Shown: piece after piece, positions 49,263 to 59,334 of the stretch
How positions within the stretch are numbered: position 1 is the first letter of the stretch
Layout of the letters: every line of letters begins with the position of its first letter
Assembly (NCBI GenBank): GCA_030159075.1
Contig: BROG01000555.1
Coordinates: 319,501-383,500 of the forward strand
DNA length: 64,000 nt
DNA from: Atrina japonica
Lineage: Eukaryota; Mollusca; Bivalvia; Pterioida; Pinnidae
Direction: 5' to 3'
Program-made: the position numbers and the translations under genes
The notes under the pieces: model-generated
Databases searched by the model: none
What the model saw: the letters and a program-made list of their open reading frames with translations, nothing else
What the model was told of the DNA's origin: nothing

Positions 49263-50079
49263 TAAAAACTTGTGAAAAACACCTGTAGAAGGTTAAGTTG
49301 GGCTAGGGGTGCCGCAAATTTTGTCATTAAGCCATTCACTTAACTATTTGAAAACTATGGCGATGACAAAATATTCAGATTGAAAAGGAAGGTTTATAAT
49401 GAATTTATAGAAAAAATGTAACGCTTTTAGGCGTGAATGTTTTAAATTTGGGAGGTACCCAGAACAATACCTTCCCCACAACCCCTGAAGACGTGGTAAA
49501 CCAACCGATCTGGTACAACAATTCTATTAAGATAGAAAATGCAGTTGTCGTTAATAAGCACCGGTGTCTAAATGGTGATTATTTCATTCGTGAGCTACTG
49601 AATTAAACGACGACATTTTAAGGTTTCTTGAATTGAGCAAAATTATACCAAATAAATCATTTCATCTTCACACAAATCTGACGGTATCATAAACGCTATT
49701 TCAGACAACTGGAAAATAATTCCATCAAACGTTGATTGAATTAAAACTGTAGATCTATATTGATTCACATAAGAAAGGTAAAAAAGGTGGTATATAAATA
49801 ATACCAAAATCAGTTACATATAATACGAAACTAATCAATTTTCAATTCCGGCTTAACGACAGGATACGATATACTAACACAGTACAAACTATTCTAACAC
49901 AAAGTTAATGCGGTGTGGCATAAAAGATACTGAACTTTGTGCATTCTGTGAAATTGCTAGATTAAACATTATGTACATTTTCAGTGAAAGTGTTCATAGT
50001 CAAGCTTTCTGGTTTCTGACTTCTTTAATATCATTTAGAGCTCTAGAATGGTTTCAGAAAAGGGAACTCATCTTCTTTC

Positions 50080-50335
50080 TTTTGTTTTGTTTTACATTCC
50101 GTTATATAGAGATGTCACCAGCTTTAGGTGAAGTATAACTTTGGGTCTGTGCTATGGACAGGAGCCAGTGCAGTGAGGGATCTTTTGCGTGCCACATCTT
50201 GCTCGGATTTAAGTCTCATTCGTAAGATTCGTGATTTTCACCTTGTATGCCAAACGTTTTGCGAATTAAAAGTCAATACCATTTTAAAGTCTTTGGGGGA
50301 CCCGGTCCTGGAATCGACCACCGGAAGTAGCCCAT
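50080..50335 (-). mobile_element. SINE, inverted relative of the one at 6150
   Basis: The plus strand shows GAGATGTCACCAGCTTTAGG, TGCTATGGACAG, GAGGGATCTTTTGCGTGCCA and TTTGGGGGACCCGGTCC. The reverse complement matches the block order of 6150-6410. Confidence 0.7.
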
Positions 50336-51139
50336 TCTTTTGTTAAGCAGGTATTTTGTATAAATATATAAAGTAAGGGAAACAACCCTTAGAGCTGATG
50401 TATTTCCATCCCCTTCCTGAAATATTATAATAGAAGAATATGTCATCTATCTACACTCATAGAACGTGCATTTGAATACCTTAGAAATGGCAATTTCTTG
50501 AACAACTTTGTCGCTGAAATTAACCATTAAAATATTTGATGACAATTGGAACATCCGAGTCTTTGGACATAGGTAAATATCGGTGGTACGAGGTAAGCAA
50601 CATTCATTTAGTGAGCGCTGCATTTCTAAGAGACGGTTGCACTTCTGATTTAATGATTTTAAATTTATTCCTGTTGCTATTTGTTCAGCTTGTATGGCAT
50701 ATCCTATTTGTAATCTCAATCAGTGTATCTCAATACATTCAATTTAATAATAATTTTTAAAAATGTGAAAAACACCAACATACGGTAAAGTTCAGGAAAT
50801 TGTTATTAATGTTGCTGACAAATTGCTTTTGGAAGGTGTTTTGTTTTACTTCAGATAGTGTTAATTTTACATCGACGGGAATTAAAATATGTACAATACC
50901 TAAAATCATTTACTTCGAATTCGTCAATTTCCAATAGTGAAGTAGTAATATCCTTTTATCACCTATTTATGGTGTTTAAGTGTGTTTAATGTTGCAATAC
51001 GACGCAATCTAACTACTTGATAATAAATAGTAAATGTATGTTCTAGAAAAGTCATGTTTAAGGTCAACGGTTAGATAATTATGCTGTTAATATATCGTGT
51101 ATTTACGGTGGCATGGAGGTGACATGAAAAAAAATTGTA

Positions 51140-51330
51140 GCACGCGCGCACGTACGTACTACTAGTACGTGCTAATACGTGCACACACAGTGGCTGAGCC
51201 AATCACATGGGGCATTTCAAATATGAATATTTGAAACGCCCCATATGATTGGCTCAGCCAATAAGTGCGCACGTAATAACTATTACGGGCGCACGCACTA
51301 GCTGAACCAATCATATCGGGCGTTTCGAGT
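51140..51330. repeat. Near-perfect 70 bp palindrome plus a third half-copy
   Basis: 51191-51260 reads almost the same on both strands: TGGCTGAGCCAATCACATGG on one side, CCATATGATTGGCTCAGCCA on the other, centre AAATATGAATATTT. Flanks with GTGCGCACGTA and TACGTGC extend it. A third half unit (CTGAACCAATCATATCGGGC) lies at 51301-51322. CCAAT/ATTGG occurs in each arm. Confidence 0.85.
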
Positions 51331-51399
51331 ACATATATGTATGGGGAATCCCAATTTATTTGCATTTATCCGGAAACATCGTATATTTTGAATTATTTG

Positions 51400-52200
51400 C
51401 AATGACGGATCTAGAGGGGATTATAACCACCTTTTAATTTGGTAATTTCGTTCGAAATAAAGAATTGTCAGTAGATGAAACACGGTTAAAGTTTCTTTTT
51501 AATGGAAATAAATCAGTGATATTGATTTTAGTGTTTGGAATTCAGTTAAGGGTTTCCCACAACTTTTAAAATTCAAAAGATTTCTAGACCCACGCATGAT
51601 GTTGGCTGAAACTCAATCTATTGTAGATAAATAATGGTTTGTCAATTTGATACAACAATTTTGATAAAAAGTCCCACTCTTAGTTATTTAAATTGATCAT
51701 TTCTAGGTATATACCCGGAACCGCATGGAAAACCGTGATTTTGTGTCTTGGAGTTAAAATTAGCACTAACCGTCTTCCGAATTAGATAACTCTAAAATGT
51801 AGGGGGCATTTACTCGAACATCCTAGCCATCGCTTAATTTCACTTAATGTAGCTAATGAATACTAAATAGAAAAGAAAAATATATTTCGATTCAGTGTTT
51901 GGGGGCTATAAAAAGACTATTTAGCACAGGTGTTTTTCACAACTGAATTTGAAAACAATTTTGATGATATCTCAAACCCCTAGGATAAAGTTTGTACTTT
52001 GGAAAATTCGAAAATGTACCGTGTGAGCATACACCCGAACCCATAGCATTCAGCTGAAATGTTTGCTGAATTTTCCTTTGTTTTCAGGCGTAAATAATCT
52101 ACCAGTGAATTATATTCTTGAGGGTAAAGAGGTCATAATTCAGTGTCTGGAAGTCTAGAAACTACAGATTAGTCTTGTAAAAATTGAAAAAGATATATGG
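51400..52200. other. Intron sequence with weak internal repetition
   Basis: Recurrent fragments (GATTCAGTGTTTGGGGGCT, AATTCAGTGTCTGGAAGTC, ACCCGGAACCGCATGG, ACCCGAACCCATAGCAT) suggest a highly decayed tandem repeat of about 200 bp. No coding signal. Confidence 0.35.
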
Positions 52201-52570
52201 AAGAGCTTACCCCCGGATTGCGAGAAGTCAGTTGAATACTAGACAGAATTATTACATACGGAGTTTCAAAATCTTAACTATTAACTATTACTATGTAACA
52301 AATAGGATACTATGGAGATACACTTTTTTCGAATTGATCCATTCCGTCGGAATAGTTTGTAATCAACAGAAAGTCCAAAAGAATTACTTCCGATTTCCAT
52401 AATATTTCGTTGACGGAATTCATTGAAATCTTGTTTCAATTTATCTGCGAAGAATAAAGTTAAGATAAATATTCTGTGTTGTAAAGATGACAAGAAATTG
52501 GTGCTATAACTTTTTGTAGGTTGTTTTTCAAATCTGGCAATTATCACTGCATAACATGCATATAAACCAG

Positions 52571-52675
52571 GACCCAGATGCACAGCACATTGTTAGATTT
52601 AACGTACAGTTAGCCGACTGGTTTAACATTGGCTAATTTCACATTAAATTTAATAACCTGTTGTGCAACTGGGTC
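52571..52675. mobile_element. 105 bp MITE with GACCCAG..CTGGGTC ends
   Basis: GACCCAGATGCACAGCA and its inverted partner TGTTGTGCAACTGGGTC bound the element, and the interior is also largely palindromic (GTTAGATTTAA / TTAAATTTAATAAC, TTAGCC / GGCTAA). A related end, TTGTGCAACTGAGTCCTG, lies at 56652-56669. Confidence 0.7.
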
Positions 52676-52886
52676 AAGGTCATTTATACGATAAACTGCT
52701 TAACCGAAAGTAATGCTGTCCGCATTTCCCCTTTGGAACTATACATTATTATGACGAACAGTGACAGAACAGAACGACTCTATCTGTGATAATCTTTTAA
52801 ATGTTCATCTGCTGTATTGAATAATATAACTTCTGGGATTTACAAACACTCTTCGTGTTTTTAAGCAGCCACACAGTTAGTTGTTG

Positions 52887-53066
52887 TTAAAGGGGAGCTA
52901 TTTACCCCCAGAAATTATTTTTATTTTTTCTAATTTTACTACTTGCACATGATGTACAATAATAAATAAAAGCTATAAACAGTCATTAAAAATTTAAATT
53001 CCTATATATTTTGTGAAAATAAGGTCAGGTATAGTGTGGTATTCATATACAAATAGCAAAGACTAA
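52887..53066 (+). mobile_element. TTAA-bounded MITE, copy F, truncated
   Basis: Starts TTAAAGGGGAGCTATTTACC and keeps the interior to GGTCAGGTATAGTGTGGTAT and TACAAATAGCAA, then stops. The right half is missing. Confidence 0.75.
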
Positions 53067-54002
53067 GTCCGTTAGTTTTGTTTCAGCCTCTGGGACTTCG
53101 GATGTTTCGCGTTGAGAGTACAGATATACAATGATGACTGATATAACAAATCCGCCTTTTATACCTGTTGTGGGAATTGTTTTCTGGTGAAACATTTACA
53201 AATATGTCTGCGGTGGGGAAATGAAGTGGGAATGTTTCAAAACATTTTTTGTCAACATTTTTTTTTATTAAAAGTTCAACAACTGTTTATGATCCTAGTT
53301 CAGCTTTAAGGTTTATACATACACCGCAAGTAAATTATCCAAAATTTAGAAAAACGTCACAGGTGATATTTTTCATCTTTCCAGTTATCAATTAATAGTT
53401 TCCATAACATTTAGTAAAAATGGTATATCACCACACTTCCAACAAAAATATTGGTATGTACACCCACCCTATGTACTTAGTTCTTACAAGATGTAGCCAA
53501 CATAAAAAAACATATTTGTTTAAAAAGAATAACAATAAGTGAAGCAGAATTCTTTAAATAGAAGACATTGTATTAATGACTTACAATAACAAATATTAAC
53601 GGTACAGTCCTTTTTTTTTAATTATGGCTGAAATATACTACAACTCTACTATTATAAGTGAAATATTATCTACAAAATATTATTACTGGAAAACGCCAAT
53701 CTAAGGTATTTTGGCAACATACCATTCAATAATTTATCCACGAGGCTCCATATTTCGACAGTCAAAATTATCCCATCGCTTCGAAACGTTCATCAAGGAG
53801 TTTCTTTCAAAGTTTTCAGTTCAGAAAAAACTAATTAGTTGAGACATCTATCCTTGTTATCAGTTTATTTTTAAAGACATTCTTATGTTTTCCATTCATG
53901 AAACTGTACTGATTACGTATTACCTTTGAACAAATCACCATGAAAGTTTTACAAAATATTCCTACTGTAGACCCAACAACTTCCAGATGCATAGTACATA
54001 CA
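53067..54002. other. Intron sequence, nothing recognised
   Basis: AT-rich part of cyclase intron 1 with no supported feature. Confidence 0.5.
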
Positions 54003-54192
54003 TATTATAAACATAATACCAAAGTTATAATGCTCAAGACGATCGTTTCTGTCAATTAGACTTCATCAGTTGAGCTCCAATTTAAAATGTAAATGTATTT
54101 TCTAAAGAGAAAGTGGTATCATACAAGGTCAAATAATAAATCTAAAAGTATAGCCGAAATCCGTCTAACAGTAACCACTGTAAAAAGATGAC
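54003..54192 (+). repeat. Dispersed repeat R2, full copy
   Basis: Block-for-block match to 44356-44550. Confidence 0.85.
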
Positions 54193-54274
54193 GATCTTAG
54201 CTTTAGAAAACTTTGGAATTTAAATGGTGTTATCAGTGCCAACTATTACTTTAGTATAAGATTATCAGCTGACA

Positions 54275-54690
54275 AAACAGACGTTTTGACCAATTGTAAG
54301 CCTTTATTTTGTTACCATGACAACCAATGCTTCTGTAACGATTACCATTGAATTTGCAATGTCAAAATACCTGTGTATACCAATTTTCACCAATATCTGA
54401 AAATGTCTAATTTTGACCAATCAGTGGCCTTTATTTTTTCACCATGTTAATTGACAATTTAATAATATCTGACATTAAATTCATTATGCAAAATGACACT
54501 CAATTATTATTTTTCAGCAAAATCAGATAATGTCAAAATTTGACCAATCAGGGTTTTATTTTGTTTCCATGGCAATCGACACCTCCGTAACATCTACCAT
54601 TAAATTTGTACTAATAAAATACCCCCTAACAGCAATTTTTAATGAAAATCTATCATTAAAATACCTTTGTATACCAATTTTCAGCAAAAT
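54275..54690. repeat. GACCAATCA..CCATGGCAA repeat, about four units
   Basis: Units of about 115 bp with TTTTGACCAAT, CCTTTATTTTGTTACCATG, CTGTAAC, CCATTGAATTTG and AAAATACCT..ATACCAATTTTCA. Same family as 33040-33400. Confidence 0.75.
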
Positions 54691-55946
54691 CAATAATATT
54701 AAAATTATGTAGTAATGACAATGGTATATATAGTACATGTTCAATATTGTAGTGATATTTGTATATTTTGTATATAACAATGGTGTGAATGTTCCATCTT
54801 TTCAAAAAAAAATGCTGTAATATGTTTAATGGTATAACTTTATTTTCCTCGCTGGATCCCTACAAATGAGTCCCTGATCTCTGATGTATATATAAACACA
54901 TCTTGCAAATGAAAGTACATTAGTTGGTATGCCATTTTATAATATGAGAAAACAGGTTGAATCGCACGAATCCCGTCTCTGTGGTACGTGTCTTTTATTC
55001 ATTTTCAGGTCAAAAGTGAGAGATTGTAAATCGCCATCATTTCGTTAGCTGTACATCCGTTAAAAATAACACTTCTGAGTTTTAATATTCACCACCCTAA
55101 AGTGATAACTTCGCATTCGAAGTGAGCTTCAGAGGTTTTACAGAATTAATGTGTAAGAGGCGTATGCCGTGAGAGAATAGCGCATGAAAATGAATATTAT
55201 TATTATGAATATTAATTAAACACGTAGTATGCGGTTGAATAACAGCCGGACTGGAGGTTATTTAAGTTCCTCGTTGTTAATTAACTCTCATAAATTTGAA
55301 ATTTATACCCTTCCTTTTGTCACCAAATTGTTAACATATATATGAATCTAAATATGATTTGGCAAAAGTGTCAGATGACATTAAATCATTAATTCGTAGC
55401 TGTGCGGTGTAATGAATTAACACGAAAGTTCTGTAGCTAGGGATAACAAATCAATATTTCCTCAGCTTAACGATTCAAGTCCAGGGTTATTTACCTTAAA
55501 CACCGCTGACATTATACCAACAGACTATTACGTAAATCAATTATAAAAGATTTTGTGAATTTTTTCAAAACATTCAGATGTTTACAAATTTTGCACAAGC
55601 ATAAAACATATTAAATCCACACACCTGCTCGCGCACGTACACATACACACAGTTATTAGACTTTTCTTTTACAAAGAATTTTGATAAAAATGTCATTATT
55701 GTTGTAGTAATTTGAATTCTTTACATTTCGCAATTATACATTCTTAATTATGCCCGGTAAAATATCGAACAAGGTCAACTGCAACTCAAATGCCAAATAA
55801 GAAAAATTCTTTATTTATATATTGTTAAATGAAGAAAGTATTTCATTCACATTGATTACACAATCAATTTGAATAATAACAACAGTTAAAAGTTTACCTT
55901 TAAATTCAGATTTGTTTAAATCGACTTTAAATTGATTTTATTTCAG
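54691..55946. other. Intron sequence, nothing recognised
   Basis: End of cyclase intron 1, finishing with acceptor GATTTTATTTCAG. No supported feature. Confidence 0.5.
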
Positions 55947-56221
55947 GTAACTTCACAATCGAGGATCTTCTTTGGTATAACGAAAAAAAGATATTAGGTG
56001 AAACATATCTTAGAAGAGCTGAACAATATTCATCTAAGATCAACACAATTCTAGACCAGAAATATATTGGAACCGAACTACAAAACAATATCAATAAGAT
56101 GCAGAACCAAATCATCAACAATTCTTGTTTCGCGCCGTCTGTAATGCAAGGAGTTATCTGGTTTGACAATATGACAGAGTATATCAACATGCTGAAATAC
56201 GTGGAAGAATCTATTGGAAAG
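55947..56221 (+). CDS. NIT-domain receptor guanylate cyclase, exon 2 (residues 227-318)
   Basis: 275 nt from acceptor TTTTATTTCAG (phase 1) to donor GTAAAT (phase 0). The split codon gives Gly, so exon 1 SKG continues as NFTIEDLLWYNEKK. This is the second half of the NIT helical bundle: IEDLLWYNEKKILGETYLRR, YSSKINTILDQ and a long helix to MQGVIWFDNMTEYINMLKYV. NIT domains are all-helical four-helix bundles, and length and pattern match. NFT and NMT are N-glycosylation motifs. A SINE begins about 20 bp after the donor. Confidence 0.9.
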
Positions 56222-56242
56222 GTAAATATTATTAACAATACA

Positions 56243-56520
56243 GAAAGCGGTCGTGGCTCCGCGATAGAGTGCTCGATTCGAAACCGGAGGGTAGCGGGTT
56301 CGAGCCTCGGCAGAGGCGGCTGGCGTGTCCTGATCTTTGTATGAGGGAGTAAAAACCGAGGTTCAGTGTCACAGTAGGTGTCGGCACATTAAAGAACAAT
56401 CAGTGCTCAATGTCCGTAAGTGCCGGACATAGACCAAAATTTGAAGCCCTTCACCGAATTTTGGTGACGTCTCCTTATGATTGAATGATTCTTGAATGGA
56501 ACGTTAAACAACAATACTAC
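56243..56520 (+). mobile_element. tRNA-derived SINE next to a splice donor
   Basis: A-box region GTGGCTCCGCGATAGAGTGC and perfect B box GGTTCGAGCC at 56297-56306. The body has GGTGTCGGCACATTAAAGAA, ATTTTGGTGACGTCTCC and ends GGAACGTTAAACAACAATAC. This is a bivalve SINE type by recollection of its TTAAACAACAATAC tail. Confidence 0.85.
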
Positions 56521-56524
56521 AACA

Positions 56525-56625
56525 ACAGCATAAACAATACCAAAATAACAGTTCCACAAACAAGTCCAAAACAAATGCTCAAGACGATCATCTCATTCAA
56601 TAAGACTTGTTGATTTGAGCTCGAA
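56525..56625 (+). repeat. Dispersed repeat R2, divergent copy
   Basis: AAACAATACCAAAATAACAG, ATGCTCAAGACGATCATCTC and TTGATTTGAGCTCGAATCC, directly after the SINE tail. Confidence 0.6.
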
Positions 56626-56795
56626 TCCGACATACATAAATTTAACAACGTATTGTGCAACTGAGTCCTGATCTTTTTGTGCACTGGCGATTTTTTCGAA
56701 TTCTAAACTATTAATTACAATGCCTGTATAGTTTTCATCTACACTAAATTTTACGTTTGTATTTGAGGTTATGTGTCCTAATAGTGTATATAATT

Positions 56796-56808
56796 TTAAA
56801 GGAGCAAT

Positions 56809-56843
<35 letters not shown>

Positions 56844-57164
56844 GTCCAATTTTACTACCAAGATTGATATACAATATCAATATTGACAGAGGCATACAAA
56901 TTGTTAAATCCGATGTATTTTGTGAAAATTTCTTGAGAAACACAGTTCTGGCACTTTTTCAAAAGCAATTGATATACTCATTTTTACTATTTGTATATGA
57001 ATACCACACAGAACCTGACCTTAATTTCATAAAATAGATAGGAATATCAGATTTTTTATGCCTGTATATAGCTCTTATTTGTTATTGTACATCAAGTACA
57101 TGTAGTAATAGTAGAAAAAGGAAATCAAAATAATTATTTGGTAAAATAGCTAATGCCCCTTTAA
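56796..57164 (-). mobile_element. TTAA-bounded MITE, copy G, with a 32-base poly-T
   Basis: Ends TTAAAGGAGCAATAG and GCTAATGCCCCTTTAA. Interior in reverse orientation (AATACCACACAGAACCTGAC, TTGTTATTGTACATCAAGTA). T-run at 56811-56842. In cyclase intron 2. Confidence 0.85.
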
Positions 57165-57415
57165 GGCAATACAAAAATGAAACCTTTTAAAAATGTAAGA
57201 GATATTTTTAGAGTTTTAGAATTATTAGCGTCATTTTAGACCACAAGTAACATTTCTTCAGGTGTATGACTGTCGCGATTTTCCATTTCTCACAAAATCA
57301 GTCTAGGTTCCAGGGGCTCAAACCTGTGTTAACTAGCGATGCGAGGTTTGTGGTTCAAAGACCAATGCTCTATTCTGTTTGAATTTATTTCATTATTCAA
57401 ATTTAATAATTACAG

Positions 57416-57848
57416 GACCTTATTCAGAATCTGGATGAAAGCATTAAAGACCTTCAAGAGGGTTTGCTGCTGGACATATTGCTGATGCTAGTTTCGATTA
57501 CGTTGTTTCCGACAGCTGTGTTTCTGATATATAAATTGACAAAGAAAATTCAGATGTACGCTCACAGTCTACAAGAAAAAACGACAAGTCTGGAAGCGGA
57601 ACGAAAACGTAGCGATGCCCTAATTTACCAAATGCTTCCAGTTTCTGTTGCAGAGAAACTTTTACAAAATAAGCAGGTACCACCGGAACACTTTTCCGAC
57701 GTTACATTATATTTCTCTGATATTGTTGGGTTCACATTCATCTGCTCCCAACGTACACCGTTTGAGGTTGTCGAAATGCTGAATTTTATGTACAAAACAT
57801 TTGACTATCGAATAGGAATGTATGATGTTTACAAAGTGGAAACAATAG
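57416..57848 (+). CDS. NIT-domain receptor guanylate cyclase, exon 3 (TM2, signalling helix, start of cyclase domain; residues 319-463)
   Basis: 433 nt from acceptor TTAATAATTACAG (phase 0) to donor GTAAGA (phase 1). Residues 335-357 (LLLDILLMLVSITLFPTAVF and on) form the second membrane helix. 360-385 is a heptad-like helix (HSLQEKTTSLEAERKRSDAL) leading to YQMLPVSVAEKL, the linker typical of animal receptor guanylate cyclases. The class III cyclase domain starts with DVTLYFSDIVGFT. Asp420 there is the first metal-binding residue. FEVVEMLNFMYKTFD and VYKVETIG follow. Glu460 in KVETIG is the guanine-recognising residue in guanylate cyclases. The catalytic domain is on the cytoplasmic side. 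Confidence 0.93.
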
Positions 57849-58739
57849 GTAAGATTGAAAACAAAACATTGTTATAATAGTGTTTTTTTTCTAGTCTTTC
57901 TTTCTTTTCAGCGTAGATAATCATATTTTTGATAATGTTGCAAACACGCCAGCACGTGGACTACACATTTTTATCTGTTAAATATGTTACGATGATAATA
58001 TTATAAGAAATATACAGGAACATAACATCATGCAAATCTCACAATCGCTAGTCGTGTTAGTTTTGACGACAGATAAATGACCTCAATAAATCAATACAAT
58101 AGCAACGTTGGTATACCGATTATCATTTGAGATCGTTATGGCAAAATGTTTCATTTTGCGGACCAAAATGTTTCATTTTGCGGACTAGACCTAATTCATG
58201 CCAATATCATACGTTTTAACATGTTTTAACCTAGGTATTCATCATGACACCATGTCTCACGGAATGTGCCCGTTTTAGTATCATTTTGGTATTTCTTGAA
58301 AGCTTAATTACAAAATTGTTATTCCGCTTGTGGCAACTAGTAAGAGAGTTTTTGATTTAGAGTTCTTAACCTGCATGACGATTATAAACACATGGATACA
58401 CAAAAACGATCAGTTATATATCTGAAGGCCAGATGATCGCCACTTGTACTTTTATATTATAGTCATTTACTAGATGGGTATCTTCAGTTATTTTATGAAA
58501 TCATACATCTGTTCTGGTAACTAGGTAAACAACTTATAGCGGAAGTATCTAGGGCTAACTAAAAGCCTAAAATCTAAAAGAAATCTAGAGTTATAATGAA
58601 CAGTCCAGAACTCGAATCTCTCCATTTCTTGATCACTTGAACGTTTGAAACAAAGAATGTTTGCAATAAATAAAAGTTGCCATTATTCCATACATGTTTA
58701 TTATAAAATTTACTAAACAGATTGGATTTTATATTATAG
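57849..58739. other. Cyclase intron 3
   Basis: No repeat family or exon recognised apart from a 20 bp tandem duplication near 58145-58185 (AATGTTTCATTTTGCGGAC twice). Confidence 0.5.
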
Positions 58740-58901
58740 GGGATGCTTATATGGTTGCTTCCGGTTTACCACAAAGAAATGGAATCCGTCACGTGGCCGA
58801 AATATCTTCTCTAGCACTTGACACTTTGCAGACGATAAGTACACTGTGTGTACCGTATTTGAATGGAAAGAGTTTGAAAATTAGGATAGGGTTGAACACT
58901 G
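58740..58901 (+). CDS. NIT-domain receptor guanylate cyclase, exon 4 (residues 463-517)
   Basis: 162 nt, phase 1 on both sides, acceptor TTTTATATTATAG and donor GTAATT. It encodes DAYMVASGLPQRNGIRHVAE, then the long central helix and LKIRIGLNTG. Asp464 of GDAYM is the second metal-binding Asp. RIGLNTG replaces the more usual RIGIHTG, a conservative difference near but not in the active site. It splices in frame to the exon at 62271. The reading that continues past 58901 is intron (a SINE-like repeat). Confidence 0.93.
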
Positions 58902-58971
58902 GTAATTTATTATTTTATACTTTACTTAATACCTCTTCACCTATTGTCATATATTGTTTCTATTTGAATGG

Positions 58972-59105
58972 TGTTATACGCCACTATCAACAAGTTTTCA
59001 GTCATATGGTGGCCTTGATTTTTTTATGGTGGCGGAGAGAATCCGATTATAATAAAGAGATTACCGGTCTTCCGCAAGCAAACTGGACCTACTATCAAAA
59101 AGTAA
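58972..59105 (+). mobile_element. SINE-like repeat (TTTCAGTCATATGG family)
   Basis: Blocks TTATACGCCACTATCAACA, TTTTCAGTCATATGGTGGC, TATGGTGGCGGAGAGAATCC and TACCGGTCTTCCGCAAGC, also seen at 16745 and, more weakly, at 62895. It starts about 70 bp after a splice donor. Confidence 0.65.
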
Positions 59106-59334
59106 AGTAAAATATTATTTTTCGAATAATAATAAATGTCAATGAATAAAAAGAATAAACGGTTTCAATGACATTAATCAGTATGTTTACCATTATTTTG
59201 TAATAGTTCCATGATAAGCCTGTTCGAATTATCAATAACATGAAATAGTACTACATAAAGTACATCTACGATACATCAGTCATTTATAACACTAGTTTTA
59301 CCAGTTTCACATCATAAGGCTATGTTACAGAAAA

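Noticed and set aside
50128..50346. Plus-strand open frame of 72 codons
   Set aside because: It overlaps an inverted SINE whose relatives are non-coding.
56243..56315. Intact tRNA gene
   Set aside because: A and B boxes are present but the stretch does not fold into a full cloverleaf by eye and is followed by a SINE body.
56222..56344. Open frame running from cyclase exon 2 into the SINE
   Set aside because: A GTAAAT donor lies at 56222 and the downstream reading is SINE; the exon at 57416 restores the expected membrane helix.
58902..59110. Continuation of the cyclase frame past residue 517
   Set aside because: It diverges from the family right after RIGLNTG at a GT donor, and the extra sequence is a repeat found at two other places. 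The exon at 62271 continues the family sequence exactly.
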